From NCBI GenBank assembly GCA_947685225.1, contig CANTUV010000024.1:26740001-26804000 (forward strand): DNA of 64,000 nucleotides, given 5' to 3'. Numbering within the stretch: the stretch's first letter is position 1; each line of letters starts with the position of its first letter. The translations under genes were made by a program, and so were the position numbers. This document shows positions 44,938-56,243 of the stretch, piece by piece. The stretch comes from Garcia nutans (lineage: Eukaryota > Streptophyta > Magnoliopsida > Malpighiales > Euphorbiaceae). The notes under the pieces are model-generated. The model had not been told where the DNA came from. It saw only the letters and a list, made by a program, of their open reading frames with translations, and searched no databases.

Positions 44938-47534
44938 GCTTTATAGGTCTGCACATTCCCATCCATGTCAGTTTTCTTCTTGAAAACCCATTTGTAACCA
45001 ATAGTCTTAATACCCTCTGGAGGATCAATTAAAGACCAAACTTGGTTGTCAAACATAGATTGCATCTCAGATTTCATGGCTCCAAGCCATTTGTCTGAAT
45101 CTGGACCTGACACAGCTTCTTGATAGGTAGTAGGCTCATCTTGATCTATGAGCATTACTTCACTATCATCAGTCATAAGAAATCCATATCTCTCTGGCTG
45201 ACGATGTGTCCTATCAGACCTGCGAGGGATTTGTGTTACATCTTCAAACTCCACAACTATTTGTGGTTCTGAAATAGGCTCTATAGACGGCTCAATGATT
45301 TCTTGTGGTACTTGAGTTTCCTCAAGTTCTACTATACTCCCACTAGTTCTCTTAGAAAGAAATTCCTTTTCCAAAAAGATCCCATTTCGAGCAACAAACA
45401 CTTTGTTCTCTGAAGGAGTATAGAAATAGTATCCTTTAGTTTCCTTAGGATACCCCACAAAATTACATTTGATAGACTTTAGAGCTAACTTATCTGAAAC
45501 TGGTCTTTTCACATAAGCTTCACAACCCCAAATCTTAAGAAAAGACAAACTAGGTGTCTTACCTATCCATATCTCATATGGTGTCTTTTCAACCGCCTTA
45601 GATGGTACACGGTTCAGAATGAATGCAGCTATCTCCAAGGCATGACCCCAAAAAGATAAAGGAAGATCCGCTTGACTCATCATTGATCGAACCATATCTA
45701 ATAGAGTTCGATTTCTCCTTTCAGAAACTCCATTCCACTGTGGAGTTCCTGGAGGAGTCAGTTGTGAAACAATTCCACAATCCCTTAGATGATCATCAAA
45801 CTCTTGGCTCAAATATTCACCACCTTGATCTGATTGAAGTTGCTTAATTGTTTTACCAAGTTGATTTTGTACTTCATTTTGAAAAGTTCTAAACATTTCA
45901 AAAGACTCATGCTTATGTTTCATTAGGTAGACATAGCCATACCTACTGAAATCATCAGTAAAATTAATGAAGTATCGAAATCCTCCTCTGGCACTAATGC
46001 TGAAAGGACCACATACATCTGTATGTATCAAGCCCAATAAATCATTAGCCCTTTCACTATGCCCAGTAAAAGGATCCTTTGTCATCTTACCAAGCAAACA
46101 AGACTCACATGTTTCAAATGATTCAAAATCAAATGAATCTAATAATCCATCTTGATGGAGCTTAGAAATGCGTTTCTCATTGATATGGCTAAGGCAACAA
46201 TGCCATAAATAAGTAGGGTTTAACTCATTTGGCTTAGTTCTCTTAGAAGTTATGTTATAGATATCATTACCATTAGAATCATCAAGATTAAGGATATAAA
46301 GGCCATTATAAGAATTTGCAATACCATAAAGCAAATCATTTTTATCAAAAATAGAACATTTCTTATTCTTAATAAAAAATGAATAACCTTCATCATCCAA
46401 AACAGATACTGAAATAAGATTCCTACTCATAGTAGGAACATAAAAGCAATTGTTCAAAATTAACAAAAACCCATTGGGCATAACAAGTTCATAAGTTCCT
46501 ACAGCTATAGCAGCAACTCTTGCTCTATTGCCAACACGTAGGTCCACTTCGCCCTTCTTCAGCATCCTACTCCTTTTGAGTCCCTGCATATTTGTACAAA
46601 TATGAGATCCACATCCGGTATCTAATACCCAGGAAGAAGGAATAGATAAATTAATTTCTATAACATAAATACCTGAAGATGTAGTCGCACTACCCTTCAA
46701 CTTCTTTAACTCATCCAAATAGAGTTGACAATTTCTCTTCCAATGCCCAGGCTTATTGCAATGGAAACAAGTCCCTTCCTTAGGAACTTTAGCCTTAGGT
46801 TCAGGTTTTGGTTTAGCTTGTCCCTTGGACCCTTTAGCACCTTTTGCCTTACCCTTGCCTTTAGTATATTTGGCTTTCTTTTTCATTTGTTTAATATTGA
46901 CATTCAATATTTGAGTAGGCTTTTTGATATTCCCCTCAGCAGTTTTGAGCATACCATGTAGCTCAGGAATGGATTTCTCCATGTCATTCATGTTATAGTT
47001 CATGACAAACTGTGAGAAACTGCTAGGTAATGAATGTAGGATCAAATCCGTGGAGAGTTCTAAACTCAGGGGATATCCAAGTCTAGCAAGGTGATCTAGA
47101 TAGCCTTTCATCTTCAAAACATGAGCACTAACAGATTCACCTTCAGACATTTTGCAGTCAAATAATGCAACAGCGGTGTTAAACCTATCTTGCCTAGCCT
47201 GTTGTTGGAAAGCTTGTTTGAGATGCACACTCATCTCATAAGCCTTTAAGTGTTCCAGATCCTTCTGAAGTCCTGGACACATAGTAGCCAACATAAGACA
47301 TCCTATGTCATTTGAATCATCCACATGCTTCTTATGCTTACTCTTAGCAGCATTAGAAGCATCAGCAGGAGGTGGGTCAGAGATAGCTTCATCAAGCACG
47401 TAGGACCTTTTCTCTTGTTTGAGAACAATTCTCAGGTTCCTAAACCAGTCAACAAAATTAGTCCCACATTCTTTCAGTTTTTCCTTCTCAAGGATAGATC
47501 GCAGTGATAAGGTGAAATTGTTATTAGCAGCCAT
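44938..47534 (-). CDS. Copia gag-protease-integrase-partial RT polyprotein, copy 2 (chimeric C-terminus)
   Basis: One long open frame; I take the ATG at 47534 (MAANNNFTLSLRS). Domains by residue: UBN2-type gag about 1-230, CCHC knuckle CFHCNKPGHWKRNC about 263-276, protease VLDTGCGSHIC about 305-315, integrase HHCC about 440-490, catalytic core about 505-650 with HTDVCGPF and SDQGGEYL, and the RT start (WVFKKK, YKARLVAK) at the end. The frame then crosses the duplication breakpoint at 44926 and runs to 44718 through reversed solo-LTR sequence, giving a false tail with runs of N and I from the microsatellite. The catalytic RT and RNase H are lacking, so it could not support retrotransposition alone, but gag, protease and integrase look intact. 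Confidence 0.9.
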
Positions 47535-48559
47535 CTGTTGATAAATATGCAAAGTCAAATTTTAATTAATAATGAGGTTAAAATTATTTAAACTCCTACT
47601 AAAAATATAACCCTCTACAGAAAAATTTTAGTAGGCTAAGATCCGTATTTCACTTAATTCTAAACTCAGCTTTGGCGTGACGCTTAAAATCAAGTTATTT
47701 AGGTAGGTAACATCTTTACCAATTACATCTCATGTAACTCTTAGTAATTATGGAATATTGACATCATATGTCATAGCATGTTGAATTCCATCTAATGCCT
47801 TAGGCCCAAAACAATTTTGATAGCCTAATTAAGTCTAACCAATTTTAAAACATATGAGTAACACTATTACTCATCCTACCTAGCTAGGAATGTTTAAAGC
47901 ATATTGCTTTGGCAATACCTACTTTAATACAATCTTAGTTTTGATAGGTGTTCAAAACGTGGATGGCATTTAGACTTAAATTATTCATGAGGGTTCAACT
48001 AAATTATTATCATGTCTTGCATTACATATCATTATATTTTAGCATCCTATATGCATATATATAATTTATCACATAAGCATCATATACCAAATGACAAAAT
48101 ATGTAAACGTGACATAGCATGGCCAAACTAAATATGATCTTCAAGAGACCAAATGAAGATCATAAAGGCAACCCTAGGTGAAAAACCTATCTATTACAAC
48201 ACTTGCAGTGTTACATATCTTCAAAACTTGAGCTTGTGCTTCCATCACCATGGAACCATCTTCTCCTTGGTATGAATCTCCATCATAAACATTGTAGCTT
48301 GAATCTTCATTTATTACAATAAAAGAAAATCTAACTACTAGTAAAATAAATTACAACAAAATAAACGACACGCAGGCCGTATTTACCCAAAATTAAGATA
48401 TGAATAAACCAATCACATAGGTCATAAGGCCATGCTATGCACCATGCCAAGAAATCAAACAAACATAACATATTCATCACCAACATGTTAAATAGAAACA
48501 AATATATTGACATTCTTAATGTCACGGTAATGAACTATAGGGCACGAACATACAGCGGT

Positions 48560-48632
48560 CCCGCTAGCCAGTTAGCGGGCGGGGCTCCCGCTGGCCGGTC
48601 AGCGGGCGGGGTTCCGAAGGGGCAGCGCCCCT
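48560..48632. repeat. Three GC-rich hairpins in copia leader
   Basis: Stem 1 is CCCGCTA/TAGCGGG (48560-48579), stem 2 CCCGCTG/CAGCGGG (48587-48606) and stem 3 AGGGGC/GCCCCT (48618-48632). The first two belong to a 27-bp tandem repeat whose copies differ at a base pair (A-T against G-C) without breaking the stem. Similar structures serve dimerisation and packaging in retroelement RNAs. Confidence 0.8.
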
Positions 48633-48825
48633 CGAAGCCAAACAGAAACGTTAATCTCATTAATATTTTTCTTTGGCGAAACCCTAAAACAGAAATGTTA
48701 ATCTCATTAACCTTCTTACTGTTTTATTTCGAATATGTACAACCCATTACAGAATCATTACCAAATGTTTACATCACATATAAACTTAATCGTTTTAATC
48801 ATATGAAAATTGTTTTAATCAACCA

Positions 48826-49083
48826 ATCATATATACGTGATCATCTCATGAAAATGAAATTAAAAACACCAATCCTTTCTCATCATATGAAAAATGAATT
48901 AGGGTTTTACAGAAACGAAACCAAAAACAATCCTTTCTCATCATATGAAAACCAATTATATATACGTGATCATCTCATGAAAACAAAATTAAAAACACCA
49001 ATCCTTTCTCATCATATGAAAAATGAATTAGGGTTTTACAGAAATGAAACCAAAAATAATCCTTTCTCATCATATGAAAAATG
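48826..49083. repeat. 129-bp tandem duplication in copia leader
   Basis: Two copies with anchors ACGTGATCATCTCATGAAAA at 48835 and 48964. Each contains two CTTTCTCATCATATGAAAA words. Contributes no coding function. Confidence 0.85.
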
Positions 49084-49179
49084 AATTAAGGTTTTATAAT
49101 TAACATGCCATATGAAATCAATATATCTCATGTAATCATATCAACATGGCATTTTTTACTTAAACGAAAACAACAACCT

Positions 49180-49192
49180 GGCTCTGATACCA
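49180..49192 (-). other. Primer-binding site of copia (tRNA-iMet)
   Basis: Minus strand TGGTATCAGAGCC, one base from the LTR. This is the standard initiator-methionine tRNA site of plant copia elements. Confidence 0.95.
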
Positions 49193-49193
49193 C

Positions 49194-50620
49194 TGTTAGG
49201 AAATCAAGTAGATCACTGCAAATAAAACACACAGCGGAAAAAAATTTTTGATCTTTGATTTCCCATCAGGATCCATGCTGTTCGTTTAATTTGACAAAAG
49301 TGTTCAAAGAACTAACCTATTGATGATTCGAAATCACAGTTTGGAAGAGATGCCTCGATCATGAAACACCCTCTATCGTGTATCCACACGAATGCTACCG
49401 TTTGGAGTGCTAGCTCTCTGCAATGGCGAAGGCTGAAAAAATGTTTTCTCTAAAACGTATTAGGGTTTCTATTTCGTTCTATTTTTATTTTCTAAAGTTA
49501 CCTATATAAAGACTTAACGTCTGGAGTGAATATAATCACTCCAGAATCCAATTCGAAATTGGATAAGGTAAGTCAAATTCATAATCCAAATCTAATTAGG
49601 ATTCTGAATATATTATCTAATAATATATATAATTGGATAAGGTAAGTCAAATTCAGAATCCAAATCTAATTAGGATTCTGAATATATTATCTAATAATAT
49701 ATATATATAAAAATGAAAATAATAATAATAATAAATATTAATATCTAATATTAATATTATTAATATTATATCCAGCCCAAAGCGCATTCTTGTGTGTGAC
49801 CCGATAGGCCCATATTAATTGGCAGTCAATTTAATCTCCATTAAACCAACAAGTCATAATTGGCCTCTAGCAAGGCGTTACAACTACCCAATTAATATAA
49901 GGAATGTCCAATTTGCCTAATAATAGTACATGCATTAATCCCTTTGTCACGCGATATCTAGCTTGAACATAAGTCATGGTCAACGTCATACTTATATTGT
50001 CCAAACTTATGATTACTCGATCTCCAAGTAGACTGATAAAAACAAATGAAATTGATCAAACTATCAATTCATTTGAGCACGGCCATGCATTTCACAGTCT
50101 CACTTATCGAGGGGCCCAAAAGATATCTCTCTCAAAGAGAGGGACAAATTCTATCTTGATTGTTCATTATCCTCTACATAATTTCTATCATATATGATCA
50201 TAACCTTTATTACTATCCAGTTACGGATATTGTTTGATCATGTCAAAATATAATAGTCCTTATATTGGAAACTATGACAATCTCAAGTCAAAGAATTAAT
50301 ACATAACTATCATGAGATTTACTTATGACACTAACCCATGTAGTAATCTCATGATGGGTCTATCCAATACATTGTTCTCTAACAAGTATCTATGAAATTG
50401 ATTTGTATCACTATACACATAATCATCTGATGATTATCAAATCAATGTTCATACTGGTTAAGAATTATTTTTTTTATCTCTATAACAATAATAAACCAGG
50501 GACAAATATCAAAATTGTGTAACATGCAAACAAACAATAATGATAATAAAACCTCATTTATTAATAATGAATATATAACATAAAGATCCAAATAAATGGC
50601 CTAGGGCACATACACTAACA
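49194..50620 (-). repeat. Copia 5' LTR
   Basis: 1427 bp. The 76-bp excess over the 3' LTR is a direct duplication of the AATTGGATAAGGTAAGTC block (first copy about 49557, second about 49632). The right end CACTAACA is followed by ATAAG. Confidence 0.92.
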
Positions 50621-51440
50621 ATAAGATGTCAAGCAAGGGTATTGAGGTGGATCAAGCTAAGGTGGAAACCATAAAAAAAATGCCAGCCCCCACATCAGTC
50701 AAGGCTATTAGAAGCTTTTTGGGACATGCAGGGTTCTATCGGAGGTTTATACGCGACTTTTCTTAGATATCTCATCCTCTAACAAGACTCCTTAAGAAGG
50801 ATGTTGATTTTGTGTTTAACGAAGAATGTTTAAGATCTTTCACAAATCTTAAGGAGAAATTGACCCATGCTCCAATCATGGTAGCTCCCAATTGAAATTT
50901 ACCATTAAAGCTGATTTGTGATGCAAGTGATATTACAGTGGGGGCAGATTTGGGTCAATAAAAAGAGAAGCATTTTCAACCCATTTATTATAAATGCAAG
51001 ACGTTGAACACAACCCAAGCCAGTTACACAACTATAGAGAAAGAACTTCTAGCAGTGGTTTTTGCTTTTAACAAGTATATATCATATCTTTACTTGTCTG
51101 AAGTGATTGTGTATATGGATCACTCGGCTTTGAGGTATTTATTTTCCAAAAGAGATGCAAAGCCTAGGCTAATTCATTGGGTTTTATTATTATAGGAATT
51201 TGATATGAAGATTCAAGACAAAAAGGGAGCTAAAAATCTGGCAGCAGATCACCTTTCGCGCTTAGAGAACCTAACCTTGGAGAAGTTCGATGAAGGGAAC
51301 ACTGATGATCATTTCCTTGATGAGCAGCTTTACACCTTGATAAGTGAGGTAAGTGCTTCAACTTTTGATGTACCTTGGTTTGCATATTTGGCTAATTACT
51401 TGGCTGCTAGGGAGCTCCCTAAAGATATGACTTATTAAGA
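50621..51440 (+). pseudogene. Athila RT end and RNase H
   Basis: Resumes after the copia insertion with SKGIEVDQAKVETIKKMPAP, then IRSFLGHAGFYRRFIRDFS and a stop. RNase H follows: LICDASDITVGADLGQ, then TTQASYTTIEKELLAVVFAF, VYMDHSALRYLFSKRDAKPR and QDKKGAKNLAADHLSRLEN. Stops replace tryptophan and glutamine codons at about 50764, 50895, 50958 and 51195. About 240 codons beyond RNase H lead to the integrase. Confidence 0.9.
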
Positions 51441-52460
51441 GAAGAAATTCTTTTCTGACTTGAAATATTACTTCTGGGAGGATCTTTTCTTGTTTAGGTT
51501 ATGTAAGGACCACATGATCCAGTGTTGTGTGGCATGGTCCAAAACGATGAATATTCTTCATCATTGTCATGTTGGACCAGCTGGTGGTCATATGGGAGCC
51601 AATAGGACTGCTCAAAAGGTGCTCGAATCAGGTTTTTATTGGCCCACGCTGTTTAGGGATAGCTATGATTTTGTGAAATGTTGTGATCGTTGTCAAAGAA
51701 CTAGAAACATCTCCTCTCATGATGAGATGCCCCAAAATGTAATTCTAGTATGTGAAGTCTTTGATGTATAGGGTATCAACTTTATGGGACCGGTTCCTAG
51801 TTCTTTTGGTAACAAATATATTCTTGTAGCTGTAGACTATGTTTCCAAATGGCCTGAAACCCAAGCTTTAGCAACGAATCTTGCTAGGGTAGTGATGAGG
51901 TTATTGAAAAAGTTATTTTCTCGATTTGGTACACCAAAAGCGATCATAAGTGATAGGGGTACTCACTTTTGTAACGCTCGGCTTGAGAAAGTTTTCAAAA
52001 GGCTAGGTGTTACACATAGGTTTTCTACTCCTTACTATCCCTAAACTAGTGGCCAAGTTGAGAATACGAATAGAGAAATAAAAAGATCCTTGAAAAAACT
52101 ATAGAGCTATCCCGAAAGGATTGGTCTGAGAAAGTAGACAATGCTCTATGGGCCTTTAGGACTGCATTCAAAACTCCATTGGGTACTACACCATTTAGGC
52201 TAGTATATGAAAAGGCTTGTCACTTACCTGTGGAGATTGAACATAATGCTTATTGGGCTATAAAATAGATTAACCTTGATCTAGCTAGTGCAGGTGACAG
52301 GAGGAAATTGCAGATCAATGAGCTGGATGAATGGAGATTACAAGCTTATGACAATGCAAGAATGCACAAGTGCAGACTAAGAGATGGCATGATGATCACA
52401 TTAAGGAACAGAAAGAGTTTCAAGTTGGCAATTAGGTATCATTGTACAATTTGAGACTTT
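51441..52460 (+). pseudogene. Athila integrase, copy 2
   Basis: The zinc-binding region has HCHVGPAGGHMGANRTAQKV and CCDRCQRTRNISSHDEMPQN. In the catalytic core, the first motif reads INFMGP, so asparagine stands where the catalytic aspartate (GIDF) is expected. The second motif is IISDRGTHFC and the third GQVENTNREIK. A stop at 51769-51771 precedes the first motif and another lies just before TSGQVEN. Later frames are shattered up to about 52600. Given the missing Asp and the stops it cannot work. Confidence 0.9.
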
Positions 52461-53019
52461 GACTTTTTCCAAATAAGTTGAAATCAAGATCGTCTGGTCC
52501 ATTTATAGTCAAAGAAGTTTTTCCCTATGGGACAATTGAAATTACTCACCCAGAGAAAGGAAATTTTAAGGTTAATGGGCAAAGGCTTAAACTGTATTTA
52601 GGGGGGGACTTGAGTGAGTTGAAAGAGGTTTTATACCTCTAAGACTAAGGATGAACCAATCCTAAACGTCAAACTAGTACGACGTTAAAGAAGCGCTGGG
52701 TGGAGGCAACCCACTATTTTATTTATTTTGATATTTGTTTCTTTAATTTTCATGTTTTTGTTTATTTTGTTGGTTTTTGATTCTTCTATCATTGGTTGGT
52801 GGTGTGTTTGCCTTGAATTCATTTGAATTTGTAGAGAGAAATTTTCTTTTGAGGGGTAACTTGAGCTTATTTAGGGACACGCCCGTGTGAGTGAGCGTGT
52901 CATTAATTTTAAGAGACGGTAGCCATGACACGACCAGTGACACCCCTGTGTCACTGGATGTATCATTTAGATGGCACCACAGTAGCTACAATATGCCTAG
53001 TGACATGGCCGTGTCAGTG
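52461..53019 (+). mobile_element. Athila post-integrase region with CGTGTC array
   Basis: Contains GGAGGCAACCCACT and a pyrimidine-rich stretch. Positions 52870-53014 carry inverted ACACGCCCGTGT, GACACGACC and GTGACATGGCCGTGTCAGTG words, like the U3 array. Continues beyond the solo LTR at 56244. Confidence 0.7.
53015..53019. other. Solo-LTR target-site duplication (left, CAGTG)
   Basis: CAGTG is repeated at 56239-56243, exactly outside the TG/CA ends. Confidence 0.9.
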
Positions 53020-53574
53020 TGTAACACCTCGATACTCCATATAAGTACTATATATATACCTGGTATACATACAGTAAGTATATAAAGTATAAGGATGTCA
53101 CTTTTCGATCCAATTTAAAAACCTTTAACAGAGTTCAAACCACAATACATTCATTTAAAGAACATTTACAAAATCATTATACTTTTAATAATCTTACATG
53201 CATATAATAATATTATCTTTATCAAAACTTTATTTATACATATGAATATACTTCATCAGAAATACATCATAATTAAAAGTTATACATGTATGCATCACCC
53301 TCTAGTTGGTCTCGACAAACTCTTACTCTTCTTGTGGCATAACAAAAGACTTCATATCTTCCACCTAGTTACCTGCGCAATTACACATCTTTGCTAAGCC
53401 CGAGAGCTTAGTAGTACAAATATAAAATATAACCATACATTATAGAGATTCTAACATATAATGATATATTCATTCCATGTACCATTAGTTCTTATCATGT
53501 TTTTCCTTTTTAGTTGCACCTTTCATATATTTCGACCAATTTCATATATTATGTACGTATATACATATCATTAT

Positions 53575-54070
53575 CACTAACCACAATTCATCACTAATAC
53601 TCACAATTAATATATCAATACACACATTATATCTCATACTTCATAACATTATTTTATTCACAATTCACCAATCATGAATCACATTTCCAACAAAGGCAAT
53701 CATTAACACCAACCACAATCCATCACCAATACTCACAATCAATATATCAATACACACATTACATGTCATACTTCATAATATTGTTTTATTCACAATTCAC
53801 CAATCATAAATCACATTTCCAATAAAGGCAATCATTATTACCAACCACAATCCATCACCAATACTCACAATCAATATATCAATACACACACATTACATGT
53901 CATACTTCATAATATTGTTTTATTCACAATTCACCTATCATAAATCACATTTCCAATAAAGTCAATCATTATTACCAACCACAATCCATCACCAATACTC
54001 ACAATCAATATATCAATACACACACATTACATATCATACGTCATATCATTATTTCAATAATTATATCATC
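53575..54070. repeat. 132-bp tandem array inside solo LTR, copy 2
   Basis: About four copies, same unit as 42440-42960 with slight differences. Confidence 0.85.
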
Positions 54071-54127
54071 ATCTATTATACACATTTAAAGTTTCTCAAT
54101 ATAGCCAACAACTATGGCATCATATAT

Positions 54128-54525
54128 GAACTTTCCCCCAACCAGGTCGGCTGCCCACTGGCCCTCAGGCCACTGCAAATCCCAGGGGTCCGCAGGAGGC
54201 AGATAAGCACGTATAAGACTATCAATAACGAACCTTCCCCCCAACCAGGTCGGTAGTCCAAGATCGGTTGCCCAAACCCAGGGTCCACATGGTTCCGCAG
54301 GAGGCAGATAGGAACGTATAAAATTATCAGTAATGTACCTTCCCCCAACCAGGTCGGTAGTCCAAGATCGGTTGCCCAAACCCAGGGTCCGCATGGTTCC
54401 GTAGGAGGCAGATAGGTACGTATAATACTGACTGTATCGAACCTTTCCACAACCAGGTCGGTAGTCCAAGCTCGGTTGCCTAACTCATGGGGTCCGCATG
54501 GTTCCGCAGGAGGCAGATAGGTTCG
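54128..54525. repeat. GC-rich 117-bp tandem array inside solo LTR, copy 2
   Basis: Four copies. The first contains a 40-bp segment (CTGCCCACTGGCCCTC) missing in copy 1. Open frames here (54086-54546) are repeat by-products. Confidence 0.85.
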
Positions 54526-55261
54526 CTCATTTATATCTTTTAACATTACTTTCTCAATTCATTTCCATCATTATCAAATAGGCAAACATGCCTCAACAAT
54601 CTCATTTGTATAATCATAGCCATTCACAATGGCTTCTCATCACATTTCAATCCACATTATAGCAATTCACCTTTCAAACACACAATCATTCACATCATCA
54701 TAACTCAGAACATTAGTTTCACATATCTTTATGTCTCAATTCACATTATACACTTCATAATTCAAGCATACATAATCAATTTCATTGCACATGTATCTTA
54801 AATTCATTATCATATAAACCATATGTCCCTTTTTTTTTCATTTCGATCCTTATTATCAACCATGATAATATCACATTCCATCACTTCTCAAGACACATTA
54901 ACACCATTCATTATTAAAACATTTATCATAACAAATTGAATTGCACATACCTTTTTGGATGATCATTATAGCTTTCACACTATACAAACAATAACATTAG
55001 TCACATTGTATTAACAATATAGTAATTTACTTAACACATTTATACTAAATGTGTTAAGTCTCAAAATCATATAAAAGATTACATTTATGTAGGTTTGTAC
55101 TTACCTCAAGAACTACTCCCATCAATCTATACATTTCCTTTTCCAAGAATTCTCCACATTTAGGTTAATGCAACCCAATCTCTTCAAAACCTAATCCAAA
55201 GATAATTATACCCATAAGAAAATAAGAATGATAATTAACTAGGGCAACCTCAACACATGAC

Positions 55262-55515
55262 ACGTTCACCAACACGGGCGTGTTCATCAAATACTTTCTC
55301 ACAATAGCTAACACACTCAAGGGACACGGCCAAGCTTGTGGCTGTGTCTCCCAACACATGCTCCAACACGGCCAAGACTCCCCTAGCTTGGCCATGTCTC
55401 TCAACCAAAATCAGGCAGTAGCAGACACGGGCAAGGGACACGGCCAAGCTAGTGACCGTGTCTCTCTAACTTGATCCAACACGGCCGTGTCTCCTATCAT
55501 CCTGGTCGTGTCTCA
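55262..55515. repeat. CGTGTC motif array inside solo LTR
   Basis: At least eight ACACGG/CCGTGT motifs in both orientations, including the perfect palindrome ACACGGCCGTGT at about 55478-55489. Similar in core to the Athila U3 array, although this LTR is otherwise unrelated. The related LTR at 61454-63462 lacks it. Confidence 0.85.
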
Positions 55516-56238
55516 CAAAGAATAAGGGTTTCAAACAAGGCAAAAATCATGTATTCTATGCATTTCAACTACATTAAACCCAAATATACATCAATCATTC
55601 AATTCACCAACTCATACATATATATTAAATCTTTACTAACCAATTTCAATAATCCATCATCATCCTCACAATTAACCATATTAACATCATCTAACTATCA
55701 ATTCAACATATCTATAACTTTAATCTTTCATTAACATCACCATCACACACAAACCATATCAAATCCAACTCAAACAATAGGAATCAATACAAAGAATTGA
55801 ATACTTACTTGAATATCTTGTCAAATCTTCAATCTCTACCTTCAATTCTCTTAAAGCCCTAAGATTTTGATGTATATCATCACACCTCTCTATGTCTCTC
55901 TCTCTATCGTGCAAGAACCAAAAGAAGAAGAAGAAGAAAGAAAATATCTTTTTTTCTTTTTTCCTCTTCTCACGTTAACCACATAAATATATAATAATAA
56001 TAATAATAATAATAATTATTATTATTATTATTATTATTATTTTTTCTAAAAACCTCCACCACACCCTTTCTTCTCTTGACTTTTCTTTTGACCAACATAT
56101 ATGTTATATATAGTAACATATATACAACATATACATTCCATTAACCCAATCATTTCCTTTGCAAAAACATATATACATGTAATTCAAATCAAACAACAAT
56201 TTTATTAAAACTTCTAAGGCATACATTGGGATATTACA

Positions 56239-56243
56239 CAGTG
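56239..56243. other. Solo-LTR target-site duplication (right, CAGTG)
   Basis: Partner of 53015-53019. Athila sequence resumes. Confidence 0.9.

Larger units (their letters stand above)
47535..49179 (-). mobile_element. Copia 5' leader, copy 2
   Basis: About 1.65 kb between primer site and gag start. Contains a GC-rich hairpin cluster (48560-48632) and a 129-bp direct duplication (48826-49083). The frame at 48437-49084 spans the hairpins and duplication and is not considered coding. Confidence 0.8.
36028..50620 (-). mobile_element. Ty1/copia retrotransposon inserted in Athila, enlarged by tandem duplication
   Basis: Minus strand. The 5' LTR is at 50620-49194, with tRNA-iMet primer site, leader and gag-pol. 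The 3' LTR is at 37378-36028, with the polypurine tract next to it. A tandem segmental duplication added a second set of copia pol plus Athila integrase and solo-LTR sequence (38752-44926) within these borders. Original length would have been about 8.5 kb. I do not assign a firm copia lineage; gag with SLRSILEKEKL and LDTGCGSHIC is common in plant copia elements. Confidence 0.9.
44927..56090. repeat. Tandem segmental duplication, copy 2 (11,164 bp, complete)
   Basis: Runs from the copia RT (CAACAAGCC) through copia integrase, gag, leader and 5' LTR, Athila RNase H/integrase and most of the solo LTR up to the CTTTTG at 56085-56090. It is the more complete copy and defines what copy 1 has lost. 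Confidence 0.9.
53020..56238 (-). mobile_element. Solo LTR of an unclassified LTR retrotransposon (probably Ty3/gypsy)
   Basis: 3219 bp, TGTAACACCTCG to GGGATATTACA, with CAGTG duplications, so internal sequence was removed by LTR recombination. I infer minus orientation from the relative at 61454 and from features on the minus strand: a TATA-like stretch near 55985, a CT/GA-rich leader and a CAAGTAAGT splice-donor-like site near 55805. Four internal repeat blocks are listed separately. The short-terminal palindromic ends (TGTAAYA...TRTTACA) are common in chromovirus LTRs, but the lineage is not proven. Confidence 0.8.

Noticed and set aside
48437..49084. 215-codon plus-strand frame in the copia leader
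   Set aside because: Antisense to the element, spans the hairpins and a 129-bp duplication, and has no family likeness.
38752..56090. The tandem duplication as a pure assembly error
   Set aside because: The junction has a clean microhomology, and the copies differ by substitutions and two separate large deletions. A merged-haplotype error cannot be fully excluded without reads, so this remains a stated check.
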